Origin: Actinophytocola oryzae
GTDB taxonomy: Bacteria; Actinomycetota; Actinomycetes; Mycobacteriales; Pseudonocardiaceae
Length of the DNA stretch: 64,000 nt
Assembly (NCBI RefSeq): GCF_004364325.1
Contig: NZ_SOCP01000002.1
Coordinates: 620,001 to 684,000, forward strand
Reading direction: 5' to 3'
Position 1 is the stretch's first letter. Each line of letters opens with the position of its first letter. The notes below the pieces were generated by a model. The model did not search any database. It had not been told where the DNA came from and was given only the letters and a program-made list of their open reading frames with translations. A program made the position numbers and the translations under genes. Positions 17,024-25,203 of the stretch are shown in pieces.

Positions 17024-17215
17024 ATGCCGGTGGTACGGGCGGACGTCGAGGCGTGCCAGGGGTACGCGAACTGCGTGATGGGGGCCGAGGACGTGTTCGA
17101 CATCGACGACGACGGCGTCGTGGTCGTGCTGCGCGACACCGTCGACGAGTCCGAGCGGGAGCGGGTCACCGGTGCGGCACGCAGCTGCCCGGTCAGCGCG
17201 CTCACGGTCGAATGA
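17024..17215 (+). CDS. Single-cluster ferredoxin, dioxygenase electron carrier
   Basis: 63 residues. ATG 17024 has a strong GAGGGAGGG site; an in-frame GTG at 17006 would add six residues and overlap the previous stop. Three cluster ligands are visible: C-QGYAN-C near residue 11 and SCPVSAL near the end, with a non-Cys residue between, the pattern of 3Fe-4S (or 4Fe-4S with one missing ligand) ferredoxins found with P450s and phthalate-type dioxygenases. It would shuttle electrons from the reductase encoded next to the Rieske oxygenase. Confidence 0.9.
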   Translation: MPVVRADVEACQGYANCVMGAEDVFDIDDDGVVVVLRDTVDESERERVTGAARSCPVSALTVE

Positions 17216-18396
17216 ACCGCACGGTCGTGGTCGGGTCCTCCATCGCGGGGATTCGCACCGCGCAGGCGCTGCGCTCTGCCGGTGACACGGACGAGATCGT
17301 GGTCGTCGGCGAGGAGTCGGTGGCGCCGTACGACAAGCCGCCGCTGTCGAAGGCGGTCCTGGCCGGCACCGCGGAGGTGGCCGACGGCGCACTGCTGCCC
17401 GGTGATGCCGATGTCACCGTCCTGCTGGGCACCCCGGCGACCGGCCTGGACCTCGGTTCGCGGGAGGTGGAGCTGGGAGACGGGCGCCGCCTCGGCTATC
17501 GCGATGTCGTGATCGCCACCGGCGCGCACGCCCGGCCGTCGCCGTGGCGCCCGCGCTCGGGCGTGCACGTACTGCGAACCGCTGCCGACGCGCTGGCGCT
17601 TCGATCCGACCTGGATCGCGGCGGCCCACTGGTGGTGGTCGGCGCCGGGGTGGTCGGCTCGGAGGTCGCGGCCACCGCACGCGGACGCGGGCTGGAGGTG
17701 GCGCTGGTCGACCCGCTGCCGGTGCCCGCGGCGCGGGTGCTCGGCGACCCGGCCGGGATCTTCCTCGCCGAGCTGCACCGCGCCCGCGGCACCCGGTTGC
17801 ACCTTGGCGTCGGTGTCACCGACGTGACCGGCGAGGCCGGTGACCTGCGGGTGACACTGACCGACGGCCGGGTGCTGCCCGCCGCGACCGTCGTGGTCGG
17901 CATCGGCGCGGCCCCGAACGTCGGCTGGCTGCGTGGGTCCGGGCTGCGGCTGCACGACGGGGTGGTGTGTGACGAGTTCGGCCGCTGCGCTCCCGGCGTG
18001 TGGGCCGTCGGCGACGTGGCCCGCTGGACCCGGCCGGGCGTAGGGGCCACCCGCTACGAGCACTGGACGAGCGCGGTCGAGCAGGCCGCGCTCGTGGCAC
18101 GCAACATCGCGGGAGAGCGGCTGGTCGGGTACGCGCCGGTCGACTACGTGTGGAGCGACCAGTTCGACTGGCGGCTCCAGGTCGCGGGCCGCCCCGCGGA
18201 CGCGGTCACCCACAGGGTGGTCGTTACCCCGGACGACGAACGGTTCGCGGTGGTCGGCTTCGACGCCGCCAGGGTGCCGGTGGGGGTGGTCACGATGAAC
18301 TGGCCGCGGGCGATGCTCACCGCCCGCCGGTCGATGGACGACCCGGCCCTCGCCACCCGACTCACCGCGCTGGCCGGGAGCAGGCGGGCATCATGA
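17212..18396 (+). CDS. NAD(P)H:ferredoxin oxidoreductase (FAD-dependent)
   Basis: 394 residues; ATG 17212 overlaps the ferredoxin stop by 4 nt. Two dinucleotide folds: FAD site VVVGSSIAGIRTAQALR at the N-terminus with the Pro-rich YDKPPLSK loop, and NAD site VVVGAGVVGSEVAATAR near residue 145. The GVWAVGDVARW motif binds the FAD ribityl chain. C-terminal reductase domain (YVWSDQFDWRLQ) is present. It completes the electron-transfer chain NADH - FAD - ferredoxin - Rieske centre. Confidence 0.92.
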   Translation: MNRTVVVGSSIAGIRTAQALRSAGDTDEIVVVGEESVAPYDKPPLSKAVLAGTAEVADGALLPGDADVTVLLGTPATGLDLGSREVELGDGRRLGYRDVVIATGAHARPSPWRPRSGVHVLRTAADALALRSDLDRGGPLVVVGAGVVGSEVAATARGRGLEVALVDPLPVPAARVLGDPAGIFLAELHRARGTRLHLGVGVTDVTGEAGDLRVTLTDGRVLPAATVVVGIGAAPNVGWLRGSGLRLHDGVVCDEFGRCAPGVWAVGDVARWTRPGVGATRYEHWTSAVEQAALVARNIAGERLVGYAPVDYVWSDQFDWRLQVAGRPADAVTHRVVVTPDDERFAVVGFDAARVPVGVVTMNWPRAMLTARRSMDDPALATRLTALAGSRRAS

Positions 18397-19154
18397 CCGA
18401 GGCATCGGATCGAGTGCTCGTCGCGGACGCGTGCCGGGTGCTCGCCGCGCGCGGCCTGTCCGACGGGGTGCTCGGGCACGTCAGCCTGCGGGTGGACGAG
18501 GAGCGCCTGCTGATCCGCTGCCGGGGGCCGCACGAGCGGGGACTCGCGTGGACCACGCCCGAGGACATCCGGCTGGTCACGCTGGACGGTGCCGAGGGCG
18601 CACCGGGGGAGCTGGACGGCTACTCGCCGCCGAACGAGCTGCCACTGCACACCGAGGTGCTGCGCAGCAGGCCGTCGGTGACATCGGTGGTGCACGCACA
18701 CCCACCCTCCGTAGTCGCCGCGGACCTGGCGGGCATCGCGATCCGCCCGATCGTGGGTGCCTACGACATCCCGGGCGCGGCGCTGGCCCGCGCGGGCGTC
18801 CCCGTATACGAGCGCGGGGTGCTGATCCGCGACCGGGAGCTGGCCGGCGAGATGGTCACCGCGATGGGGGAGCGGCCGGTGGTGCTGCTGCGCGGACACG
18901 GTCTGACCAGCTCGGCCGCCGGTGTGGCACAGGCGGTGCTGCAGGCGGTGAGCGTCGACCGGATAGCGGCGCTGTCGCTGTGGGTCCGGGCCGGGGGCGG
19001 TGAGCCGGCCGAGCTGCCCGCGGCGGACCTCGACCAGCTGCCGGACCTGGGGTCGGGCTTCACGGTGGCCGTCGCGTGGCGACACGAGCTGGCACGGCTC
19101 GGTGACACTGCGGTGGGACCCGTTCATCCGTTCCGGTTAGGCTCTTCGTCATGA
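18393..19154 (+). CDS. Class II aldolase/adducin family protein, probable dihydroxy-aromatic acid decarboxylase (PhtC-like)
   Basis: 253 residues; overlaps the reductase stop (ATGA). Zinc ligands typical of the fold are in VVHAHPPSVV (two His) and LRGHGLTSS (third His), with the Glu of PLHTEV as catalytic acid/base region. In phthalate and cumate operons a class II aldolase-fold enzyme removes CO2 from the dihydroxylated ring acid (PhtC gives protocatechuate from 3,4-dihydroxyphthalate). The identical neighbourhood is why I prefer that role over fuculose-phosphate aldolase. Confidence 0.85.
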   Translation: MTEASDRVLVADACRVLAARGLSDGVLGHVSLRVDEERLLIRCRGPHERGLAWTTPEDIRLVTLDGAEGAPGELDGYSPPNELPLHTEVLRSRPSVTSVVHAHPPSVVAADLAGIAIRPIVGAYDIPGAALARAGVPVYERGVLIRDRELAGEMVTAMGERPVVLLRGHGLTSSAAGVAQAVLQAVSVDRIAALSLWVRAGGGEPAELPAADLDQLPDLGSGFTVAVAWRHELARLGDTAVGPVHPFRLGSSS

Positions 19155-19939
19155 GCGCGGCTCCACGGAGCGCGGCGGACGGTCGCACGCCTCCCCACTA
19201 CCCGATCGAGTCAGTGGACAACGCCCTGCGGCTGCTGCTTCTCTTCGCGGAGAAGCCGAGGATCAGGCTGACGGACGCGAGCGCCTACCTCGGGGTGGCG
19301 TCGTCGACCGCGCACCGGCTGCTGGCGATGCTGCAGTACCGGGGGTTCGTGCGGCAGGACGCGGCGTCCCGGGCGTACGAGCCGGGTGGTGCACTGGCGA
19401 CGATCGCGTCGGCGGTGCTGCGTCAGGTGGACGTGCGGGCTCGTGCGCGGCCGATCCTGGAGCGCCTGAACGCGGAGTTCAACGAGACGGTGCACCTGGG
19501 CAGGCTGGAGGACCGCCAGGTCGACTTCCTGGACTCGATCGAGAGCAGCCGCGCCGTACGGGTGGCGTCCCGCGCGGGCCGGTCGCTACCGGCGCACTGC
19601 ACGTCGACCGGCAAGGCGATGCTGTCCCAGCTGGACACGGCCGAGCTGCACAGGCGGTACCCGGAGGAGAAGCTGCAGGCCGTGACCGAGCGGACGATCA
19701 CCTCGCGGGCGGCACTGGAACGTGAGCTGGCGACCACTCGCAAGCGCGGCTACGCGTCGAGCATGCAGGAGAGCGAGGAGGGCGTCGCGTCGGTGGCCGT
19801 GGCAATGGAAAGCCCGGGCGGCGACTATTACGCGGTCAACATCTCGATGCCGAGCACCCGCATGTCCCCCACCATCCGCACCGACGTGGCGAAGGCCCTC
19901 ATCGCCGCCGCCCACGAGATCACCGAACTGCTCGTCTGA
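19151..19939 (+). CDS. IclR-family transcriptional regulator (PhtR-like)
   Basis: 262 residues; ATG 19151 overlaps the decarboxylase stop. The winged HTH is at residues 20-80 (VDNALRLLLLFAEKPRIRLTDASAYLGVASSTAHRLLAMLQYRGFV), followed by the IclR effector domain with VRVASRAGRSLPAHCTSTGKAMLSQL and SEEGVASVAVAME. As last gene of the dioxygenase operon it probably senses the aromatic substrate or product and controls this operon and perhaps the transporter operon. Confidence 0.92.
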   Translation: MSAAPRSAADGRTPPHYPIESVDNALRLLLLFAEKPRIRLTDASAYLGVASSTAHRLLAMLQYRGFVRQDAASRAYEPGGALATIASAVLRQVDVRARARPILERLNAEFNETVHLGRLEDRQVDFLDSIESSRAVRVASRAGRSLPAHCTSTGKAMLSQLDTAELHRRYPEEKLQAVTERTITSRAALERELATTRKRGYASSMQESEEGVASVAVAMESPGGDYYAVNISMPSTRMSPTIRTDVAKALIAAAHEITELLV

Positions 19940-20230
19940 CCACTGTGCTTGACGGTGAGGCGCTCAAAGGGCCCACGGCTCCTACGACAACCCGGGCGAC
20001 AGTGGCGAACGACGCGTTGGTGCCATGAACACATGTGACGGTCACGCCAGGCTCGACGCGACCCGTGTCACGAAATTTGTTGAGCATATTACTACTATTG
20101 TCGGGTCGAACGGTCCCTCGATGCGACGAGGCGGGATGTACTGGGGTTTCGTCGGAACCGAACAAGCCATCCGCGCCGGGGTGTCCGCTAGAGAGAAAAT
20201 GTGGACACCCCAGAGCGGCGGAATTCGATC

Positions 20231-20461
20231 CTAGGCACTCGCGGCCGAAACCGCCGACACGACGTTGAGCATGTCGTACCACGCCAAGGCGAGGCCAAAT
20301 GCGACAACCCGTGGCAACCATCGCGCACTGTCCTCCACAGTGGCCAGGAAGGGCAGCTTCGCGGGGCACAAAAATTCTTGTTCCAAGATCATGACGGCAT
20401 CCTGCCAGCCCGCCCCGTCGCCAAGGTCATCGGGGGTACTCTGCGCGCCAGGAGGAAGCAA
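20231..20461 (-). CDS. Possible small protein downstream of the SARP gene, start unresolved
   Basis: The frame is open for about 108 codons from just inside the SARP 3' end to TAG at 20231, but has no ATG or GTG near its beginning; TTG 20461 gives 76 residues (LLPPGAQSTPDDLGDGAGWQ...). The body looks protein-like: EQEFLCPAKLPFLATVED, then a hydrophobic amphipathic end VVAFGLALAWYDMLNVVSAVSAASA. Upstream in the same frame is NPLRPGEKPLDDKDRTRY. The last eight SARP codons (MKTVHIPD) could be the true start of this gene joined by a frameshift near 20535. Leader/precursor peptide or a decayed gene are both possible. Confidence 0.4.
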   Translation of the reverse strand: MLPPGAQSTPDDLGDGAGWQDAVMILEQEFLCPAKLPFLATVEDSARWLPRVVAFGLALAWYDMLNVVSAVSAASA

Positions 20462-20534
20462 AGTCGAATATCGTGTTCGATCTTTGTCGTCGAGCGGCTT
20501 CTCGCCTGGTCGGAGCGGGTTGTGAATTGCCGCT

Positions 20535-23513
20535 TCAGTCGGGAATATGAACCGTTTTCATATCGGTGCCTGTTCGCTGTGGAGTCTGAGTCAAGTGGGC
20601 GGCCTGCGCGGTCGTGCGCGGGATCGGGATTGGACGGTCGTCAACTGTCTCCAGCAAGCTGCGGACAACGGTGGCACGAGGGTCCGTCGGTGCGCTGATC
20701 AATTCCTGTGCCGACCTCCACGATTGTGCGGCCGTGGCCGACTCGCCGGCAGCTGCCTGGGATCGGCCCATGATGATGAGGCCGTCGATCTCCCCGGACT
20801 TGTCGTCCGCTTCCCGGTAGGTGCGGATCGCCTCGTCGGCCATTGATGTGGCGACGGCGTGGGAACCGAGGCGAAGGTGAGTGGCGGCCAGGGTGGTCAG
20901 CGCTGCCGCTCCGCCGGTTCGGTCCACGTGGACGCGGTCGAAGAGATCCAGCGCGGCCTGCCCGTACTGGAGGGCGTCCTCCAGTAGGTCCTGCTCCAGG
21001 CTGAGTTGGGCAAGGCAACGCAGTGCGGTGGCATGTCCGGCCAGATCGTCGGCCAGTTGGCTCGTGTAGGCGGCCAGGCGGTAGTGGGAGCGGGCATCAG
21101 TGACGTTGTGCAGCATGCGGTTCGCGTCGCCGAGGCGGCGATGGGTGTTGGCGACGGCCCAATCGCTCTGGATGCGGGTGTTCATGGCCAGAGCGCGGGT
21201 GAGCCATGTGACGGCATCGGCCGGCCGGCCCCGGTTGAGATGGGTGACACCGGTGTTGTGCGTCGAAACGGCGACGCCTCTCATGTCACCTGCCGCACTG
21301 AACGCCCGGTGGGCGAGCTCGAAGCAGTGTCCGGCGTTGGCGTGATCGTTGAGCAGGGCGTATGCCGTGCCCTTGTTGTTCAGGCAACCGCCAACCGCGG
21401 CCGTCTCGCCGGTGAGTTCCGCGGATCGGCGACCCAGATCGTGGATTTCCAGCAGGCTGTGGGGGCTCACGTGTCGGTTGAGTGCGTTGAGACAGGCGGA
21501 CAGCCGCCACACGTGGTCGTGGTGGGCCAGCTCGACCGCCCGGTATGCGCAGGCGATGAGGTTCGTCCGCTCTGTGACGAGCCACCGCAGCGCGGTGTTC
21601 GCGTCGTCGAAGGCGACCGGCTCGACTGGGTCGACCGGGGTCAGTTCGGGCACCGGCTGATCGTCACCGAGGAGGAGCGAGCGAGCGTGGCATGCGGAGC
21701 CCAGGTACCAGTCGAGCAGTCTGCGCACCGCGCGATCTCGCTCGTCCGCCTTCTCGTTCTCTCGGACGATGTCGATGGCGTAGTCGTACAGCAGGTCGTG
21801 GACGAGGTAGCGGCCGGCCTGCTCCTGGGCGACGAGGTGTGCACCAACCAGCGCGTCGAGAAGCCGTTCGACGTCGGCGAGCTTGTCGTGGCCAAGCAGG
21901 GCGCAGGCAGCGCGCACGTCGAACCGGGTGGTCGGGTGCAGGCCGACGAGCCTGAAGGCGCGTTGTTCCTCCGGGCGCAGGTTGTGATAACTCCACGAGA
22001 AGGTGGATCGGAGTGTGGTGGTGTGGTCGTCGCCGTGGGAGCCCGCGTCGAGAAGACGTCGCTCGTGCCTGAGTTCGGTGGAGAGGTCGCCGATCGGCAC
22101 AGCTGGTCGCGCGGCGATGTGTTCACCGGCGACGCGCAGCGCCAAGGGCAGGCCCTGGCACAGTTCGACGAGCGTTGAGGTCGTGGCCGGATCGTCGGTG
22201 GCACGGTGCCCGACGCACTTCTCGAGCAGCCTCGTCGCGTCGTCGTCGGACAATGCCGGGATGACCACGCGTTGGCCGCCGTCGCGGTAGATGACGCCGG
22301 TCAGCTGCTGGCGACTGGTGATCAGTGTCCGACAGCCCGCGGTGGCGGCGAGGAGCGGGCGCACGTGCATACTGTCACGCACGTTGTCGAGAATGACCAG
22401 TACATCCTTTTTGGACAAGGTGCGACGGAGCAGGGTCGCGCGTTCACTGGTGTCGTCGGGTATCTGGGTCGCGCGAACGCCGAGCTCCTCCAGGAACTCC
22501 GCGATGACGGTGTTCGGCTCGATGAGCGGGGCCTCCGCGTAACCGGCGAGATCGGCCAGCAGCACGCCGTCCGGGAACCACTTGTGTTGCCGGCGGGCCC
22601 AGTGTTTCGCGAGCGTGGTCTTGCCGACGCCGGGCAGCCCGTCGAGGACCACGACATCGACCTCGCGATCGTCACCGGCGAGCAGCTCGTCCAGCTGGTC
22701 GAGGAGTTCGTCGCGTCCCGTGAAAAGCGGTGTCACCCGGGGCGGGCTCGGCGGTGTCGGGGCCGCCGTGTTCGATCGGCGCGGACTCGACGCGTCCCTG
22801 AAGGCGTGGACGAGCTGCGCGGAAGGCTGTGCGCCGAGGTCGTCGGCCAGTCGCTGGGTGAACTCCCGGTAGAACGCGGGCACCTCACCGCTCCGGTTCG
22901 CGACGGCGAGTGCGTGGATCCACCTCACGGCCAACTGTTCCTCGGTGGTGTGTTCGGAGAGCAGTCGTTGGAGCCCGTCCAGGACCGCGTCGTGGTCACC
23001 GAGCGCGAGCTGCGTGTCGAACAGGCCGCAGAAGGCGGGAATGAGTTCGCTGTGGACCAGTGTCGCGCGTAGGCGACGCGCCCACGTCGTGTTGAGGTCG
23101 GCCACCGGTGGCCCTGTCCACATGCCCACTGCCGACGCGAAAAGCCCGGCAGCTTCCGAAAGGTTCCCTCTGCCGCGTGTCCTGTGGCCGTTGCGTACCG
23201 TGGTCCGGAATCTGTGGAGGTCCACAGTGGAGGGATCGATCTCCAGGCGGTAGGAGCTTGCTTCGTGCAACACGTCGGCTGGGCATCCGGATTCCCGTAA
23301 TACCCGGCGTAATCGGGATACCTGGGGTTGGACCCGTTTCCCTGAGTCAGCTGAATGATCGTCGTCCCAGAGTGCTTCGAAGATACGGTCGACGTGCACC
23401 GCCTCGTTCATGCGGAACGCCAGGTAGCCGAGCAGGCCACGAACCTTGGTGGGACCGAGTTTGATCTGCTCGTGCATCTGCAGGCGTACTTGCCCAAGGA
23501 TTTTCAGTTCCAC
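20535..23513 (-). CDS. SARP-family regulator with NB-ARC and TPR domains (AfsR-like)
   Basis: 992 residues from GTG 23513 (GGGGAG upstream). Residues 1-90 are an OmpR-like winged helix (LGPTKVRGLLGYLAFRMNEAV), 95-240 the bacterial transcriptional activation domain, 262-560 an NB-ARC ATPase with Walker A GLPGVGKTT (292-300), Walker B LVILDNVRD, TSRQQLTG and GLPLALRVAGEH, and 690-980 TPR helices. Such proteins activate specialised-metabolite operons by binding direct heptamer repeats. Just such a repeat array lies 117 nt upstream of its start, in front of the divergent cassette at 23708. Codon use is less GC3-extreme than in flanking genes. Confidence 0.92.
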   Translation of the reverse strand: MELKILGQVRLQMHEQIKLGPTKVRGLLGYLAFRMNEAVHVDRIFEALWDDDHSADSGKRVQPQVSRLRRVLRESGCPADVLHEASSYRLEIDPSTVDLHRFRTTVRNGHRTRGRGNLSEAAGLFASAVGMWTGPPVADLNTTWARRLRATLVHSELIPAFCGLFDTQLALGDHDAVLDGLQRLLSEHTTEEQLAVRWIHALAVANRSGEVPAFYREFTQRLADDLGAQPSAQLVHAFRDASSPRRSNTAAPTPPSPPRVTPLFTGRDELLDQLDELLAGDDREVDVVVLDGLPGVGKTTLAKHWARRQHKWFPDGVLLADLAGYAEAPLIEPNTVIAEFLEELGVRATQIPDDTSERATLLRRTLSKKDVLVILDNVRDSMHVRPLLAATAGCRTLITSRQQLTGVIYRDGGQRVVIPALSDDDATRLLEKCVGHRATDDPATTSTLVELCQGLPLALRVAGEHIAARPAVPIGDLSTELRHERRLLDAGSHGDDHTTTLRSTFSWSYHNLRPEEQRAFRLVGLHPTTRFDVRAACALLGHDKLADVERLLDALVGAHLVAQEQAGRYLVHDLLYDYAIDIVRENEKADERDRAVRRLLDWYLGSACHARSLLLGDDQPVPELTPVDPVEPVAFDDANTALRWLVTERTNLIACAYRAVELAHHDHVWRLSACLNALNRHVSPHSLLEIHDLGRRSAELTGETAAVGGCLNNKGTAYALLNDHANAGHCFELAHRAFSAAGDMRGVAVSTHNTGVTHLNRGRPADAVTWLTRALAMNTRIQSDWAVANTHRRLGDANRMLHNVTDARSHYRLAAYTSQLADDLAGHATALRCLAQLSLEQDLLEDALQYGQAALDLFDRVHVDRTGGAAALTTLAATHLRLGSHAVATSMADEAIRTYREADDKSGEIDGLIIMGRSQAAAGESATAAQSWRSAQELISAPTDPRATVVRSLLETVDDRPIPIPRTTAQAAHLTQTPQRTGTDMKTVHIPD

Positions 23514-23629
23514 CGAGGCTCCCCAACCGGGTCCGCAACGTGCCGGCAGTCGAGTGTGTGACGGGCAAAAACATCAACTCGCTTTTTTCTTCGACTCTGA
23601 TATCCAACCGTTACGATTCGGGAAAGTCG

Positions 23630-23658
23630 CTGCAAGCGTCCTGCAAGTTGTCTGCCAA
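23630..23658 (+). promoter_or_regulatory. Triple heptamer direct repeat, candidate SARP operator
   Basis: CTGCAAG (23630-23636), CTGCAAG (23641-23647) and CTGCCAA (23652-23658) are separated by 4 bp each, giving exact 11-bp periodicity, one helical turn, as in AfsR/ActII-ORF4 targets. A weak -10-like CATGCT follows at 23668-23673, nine bases after the third repeat, close to the spacing known for SARP promoters. It serves the cassette starting at 23708. Confidence 0.7.
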
Positions 23659-23707
23659 TCCTGTCGCCATGCTCGACTCCGGAGTTTGTTCCGGGGAGGG
23701 AGCAAAG

Positions 23708-24904
23708 GTGAACGAACAAGAATGGCGGCAAGTGCCGGTCGGTCTTGGCGCACGACGATGGGTCACGAGGGAGACGCGGAAGGTCGTGCTCGTGGCGGCA
23801 CATACCCTGGTCTCGGTCCAGCGCCTGCTGGACGTGGTGGGGTTGGTCGAGACGGATCGCCGTGTTCAGGTGGTGTTTACCAAGGCGCCCGCGCCACTTG
23901 GCGACGGCGTGTTGCAATATCTGGATTTTGTTGGCGCGCTGACTATTCCATGGACTCAGGCGGTGCACGAGCGCTTCGATCTTGCGTTGGCGGCCGCATA
24001 CGCGTCAATTGACGACCTACATGCGCCGGTCCTGGTGATGGCGCACGGCGCGGGTTGGGGCAAACGTTCCGGCGGTACGGGACCGATATACGGGCTGGAC
24101 GCCGGTCGACTGTTGCGGGACGGCAGGCCTGTGCCGGCGACGCTCGTGCTGTCCCACGACGCCGACCGCAGGATACTCACCGAACAGTGTCCGCAGGCTC
24201 TGGACATCGCCATGGTGGCCGGCGACCCGTGCTACGACCGAATGGCGGCCAGCCTGCCGTGCCGAGATGCCTACCGACGGGCGCTTGGGGTAGGCGTCGG
24301 CTGTGATTTGGTTGTCGTCGCTTCCACGTGGGGTCCGCACTCGTTGTTGGGGCGGATCGAGCAGTACCTCGTGACCGTTGTGAAGCAACTGGATCCGGCA
24401 CGGTATCGGGTGGCCTTGCTGGCGCATCCGAATGTCTGGCACGCCCACGGACGCAGGCAGTTGAGGGCATGGCTGTCGGACGCACGCGCGGAGGGGTTGA
24501 TGTTGATCGAACCCGACGTGGACTGGCGTGCGGCGGCCGTCGCTGCCGACTACGTGATCGGGGACCACGGATCGACGACGGTGTACTCCGCGGCCATCGG
24601 CACACCCGTCCTGTGCACCGATCTACCGATCGAGCACCTCAATCCGGCGTCTCTGCAGGCGTCGTTCGGTATGCAGGCACCGCGCCTGGTGCGCGCGAGA
24701 CCACTCGAGCCCCAACTCCGCGCGGCCGCCGAGTGGTGGCGTTCGTTGCCGGCAGGGGGAACCGCGGCAAAGCTGACCTCGCGGCCGGGTCAGGCCCACC
24801 AGCTACTGCGGGAGGAGATGTACCGGTTGTTGGGGATGTCGATGCCGGGCCGGCACCGTGCGGTGGAGCCCATACCGGTCCCCGGACACGGGAGGAGGTC
24901 ATGA
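23708..24904 (+). CDS. GT-B-fold glycosyltransferase/CDP-glycerol-transferase-like protein
   Basis: 398 residues from GTG 23708, preceded by GGGGAGGGAGCAAAG. The layout suggests two Rossmann-like halves: an N-terminal one with KVVLVAAHTLVSVQRLLDV and APVLVMAHGAGWGKR, and a C-terminal one with LVVVASTWGPHSLLGRI, YRVALLAHPNVW and a donor-site-like ADYVIGDHGSTTVYSAAIGTPVL. This last block parallels the CDP-glycerol glycerophosphotransferase and UDP-GlcNAc epimerase families. Related actinomycete proteins are often mislabelled translation initiation factor 2. No membrane segments. Its stop overlaps the next gene's start (ATGATG), so the three cassette genes are translationally coupled. Confidence 0.75.
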   Translation: MNEQEWRQVPVGLGARRWVTRETRKVVLVAAHTLVSVQRLLDVVGLVETDRRVQVVFTKAPAPLGDGVLQYLDFVGALTIPWTQAVHERFDLALAAAYASIDDLHAPVLVMAHGAGWGKRSGGTGPIYGLDAGRLLRDGRPVPATLVLSHDADRRILTEQCPQALDIAMVAGDPCYDRMAASLPCRDAYRRALGVGVGCDLVVVASTWGPHSLLGRIEQYLVTVVKQLDPARYRVALLAHPNVWHAHGRRQLRAWLSDARAEGLMLIEPDVDWRAAAVAADYVIGDHGSTTVYSAAIGTPVLCTDLPIEHLNPASLQASFGMQAPRLVRARPLEPQLRAAAEWWRSLPAGGTAAKLTSRPGQAHQLLREEMYRLLGMSMPGRHRAVEPIPVPGHGRRS

Positions 24905-25203
24905 TGGATGACACCGTCGTCGCGATCTACGATGTGAGTGAACGCGCGTGGCTGCAGGCGGCCGACGTCATCGTCGGGCAACACCGCACCCGGTGGGCGG
25001 CGCGCCGGTGGATCGACTCGGTTCGTCAGTGCTACCCGGGCTGTGTCGTCGCGGTCACCCGCCAGCGGCGTGATCGTTGGTGTGTGGTCGGCTTGCCTGC
25101 CCGGGTCTTCCTGGTACGGGGTGGGTACATGGACGCGGCCATGTCCATCCAGATCGGGCGAGCTGCCTACCAGGTCTGGGCCGCACAAGGGGTGCGGTCA
25201 TGA
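24901..25203 (+). CDS. 100-aa protein of the GT-PfkB cassette, function unknown
   Basis: ATG 24901 overlaps the GT-like stop and its own stop overlaps the PfkB start, so it is a genuine operon member. The sequence has a mixed alpha/beta pattern: VVAIYDVSERAWLQAADVIVG, a basic HRTRWAARRWIDSVRQ helix, a strand pair CVVAVTRQRRDRWCVVG and GYMDAAMSIQIGRAAYQVW. No known motif, signal peptide or membrane helix. Its constant position between transferase and kinase suggests a partner or carrier subunit. Confidence 0.75.
   Translation: MMDDTVVAIYDVSERAWLQAADVIVGQHRTRWAARRWIDSVRQCYPGCVVAVTRQRRDRWCVVGLPARVFLVRGGYMDAAMSIQIGRAAYQVWAAQGVRS

Noticed and set aside
20025..20234. Plus-strand frame of 69 codons after the IclR gene
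   Set aside because: No ribosome site, no recognisable motif and unbiased codon use; treated as noncoding.
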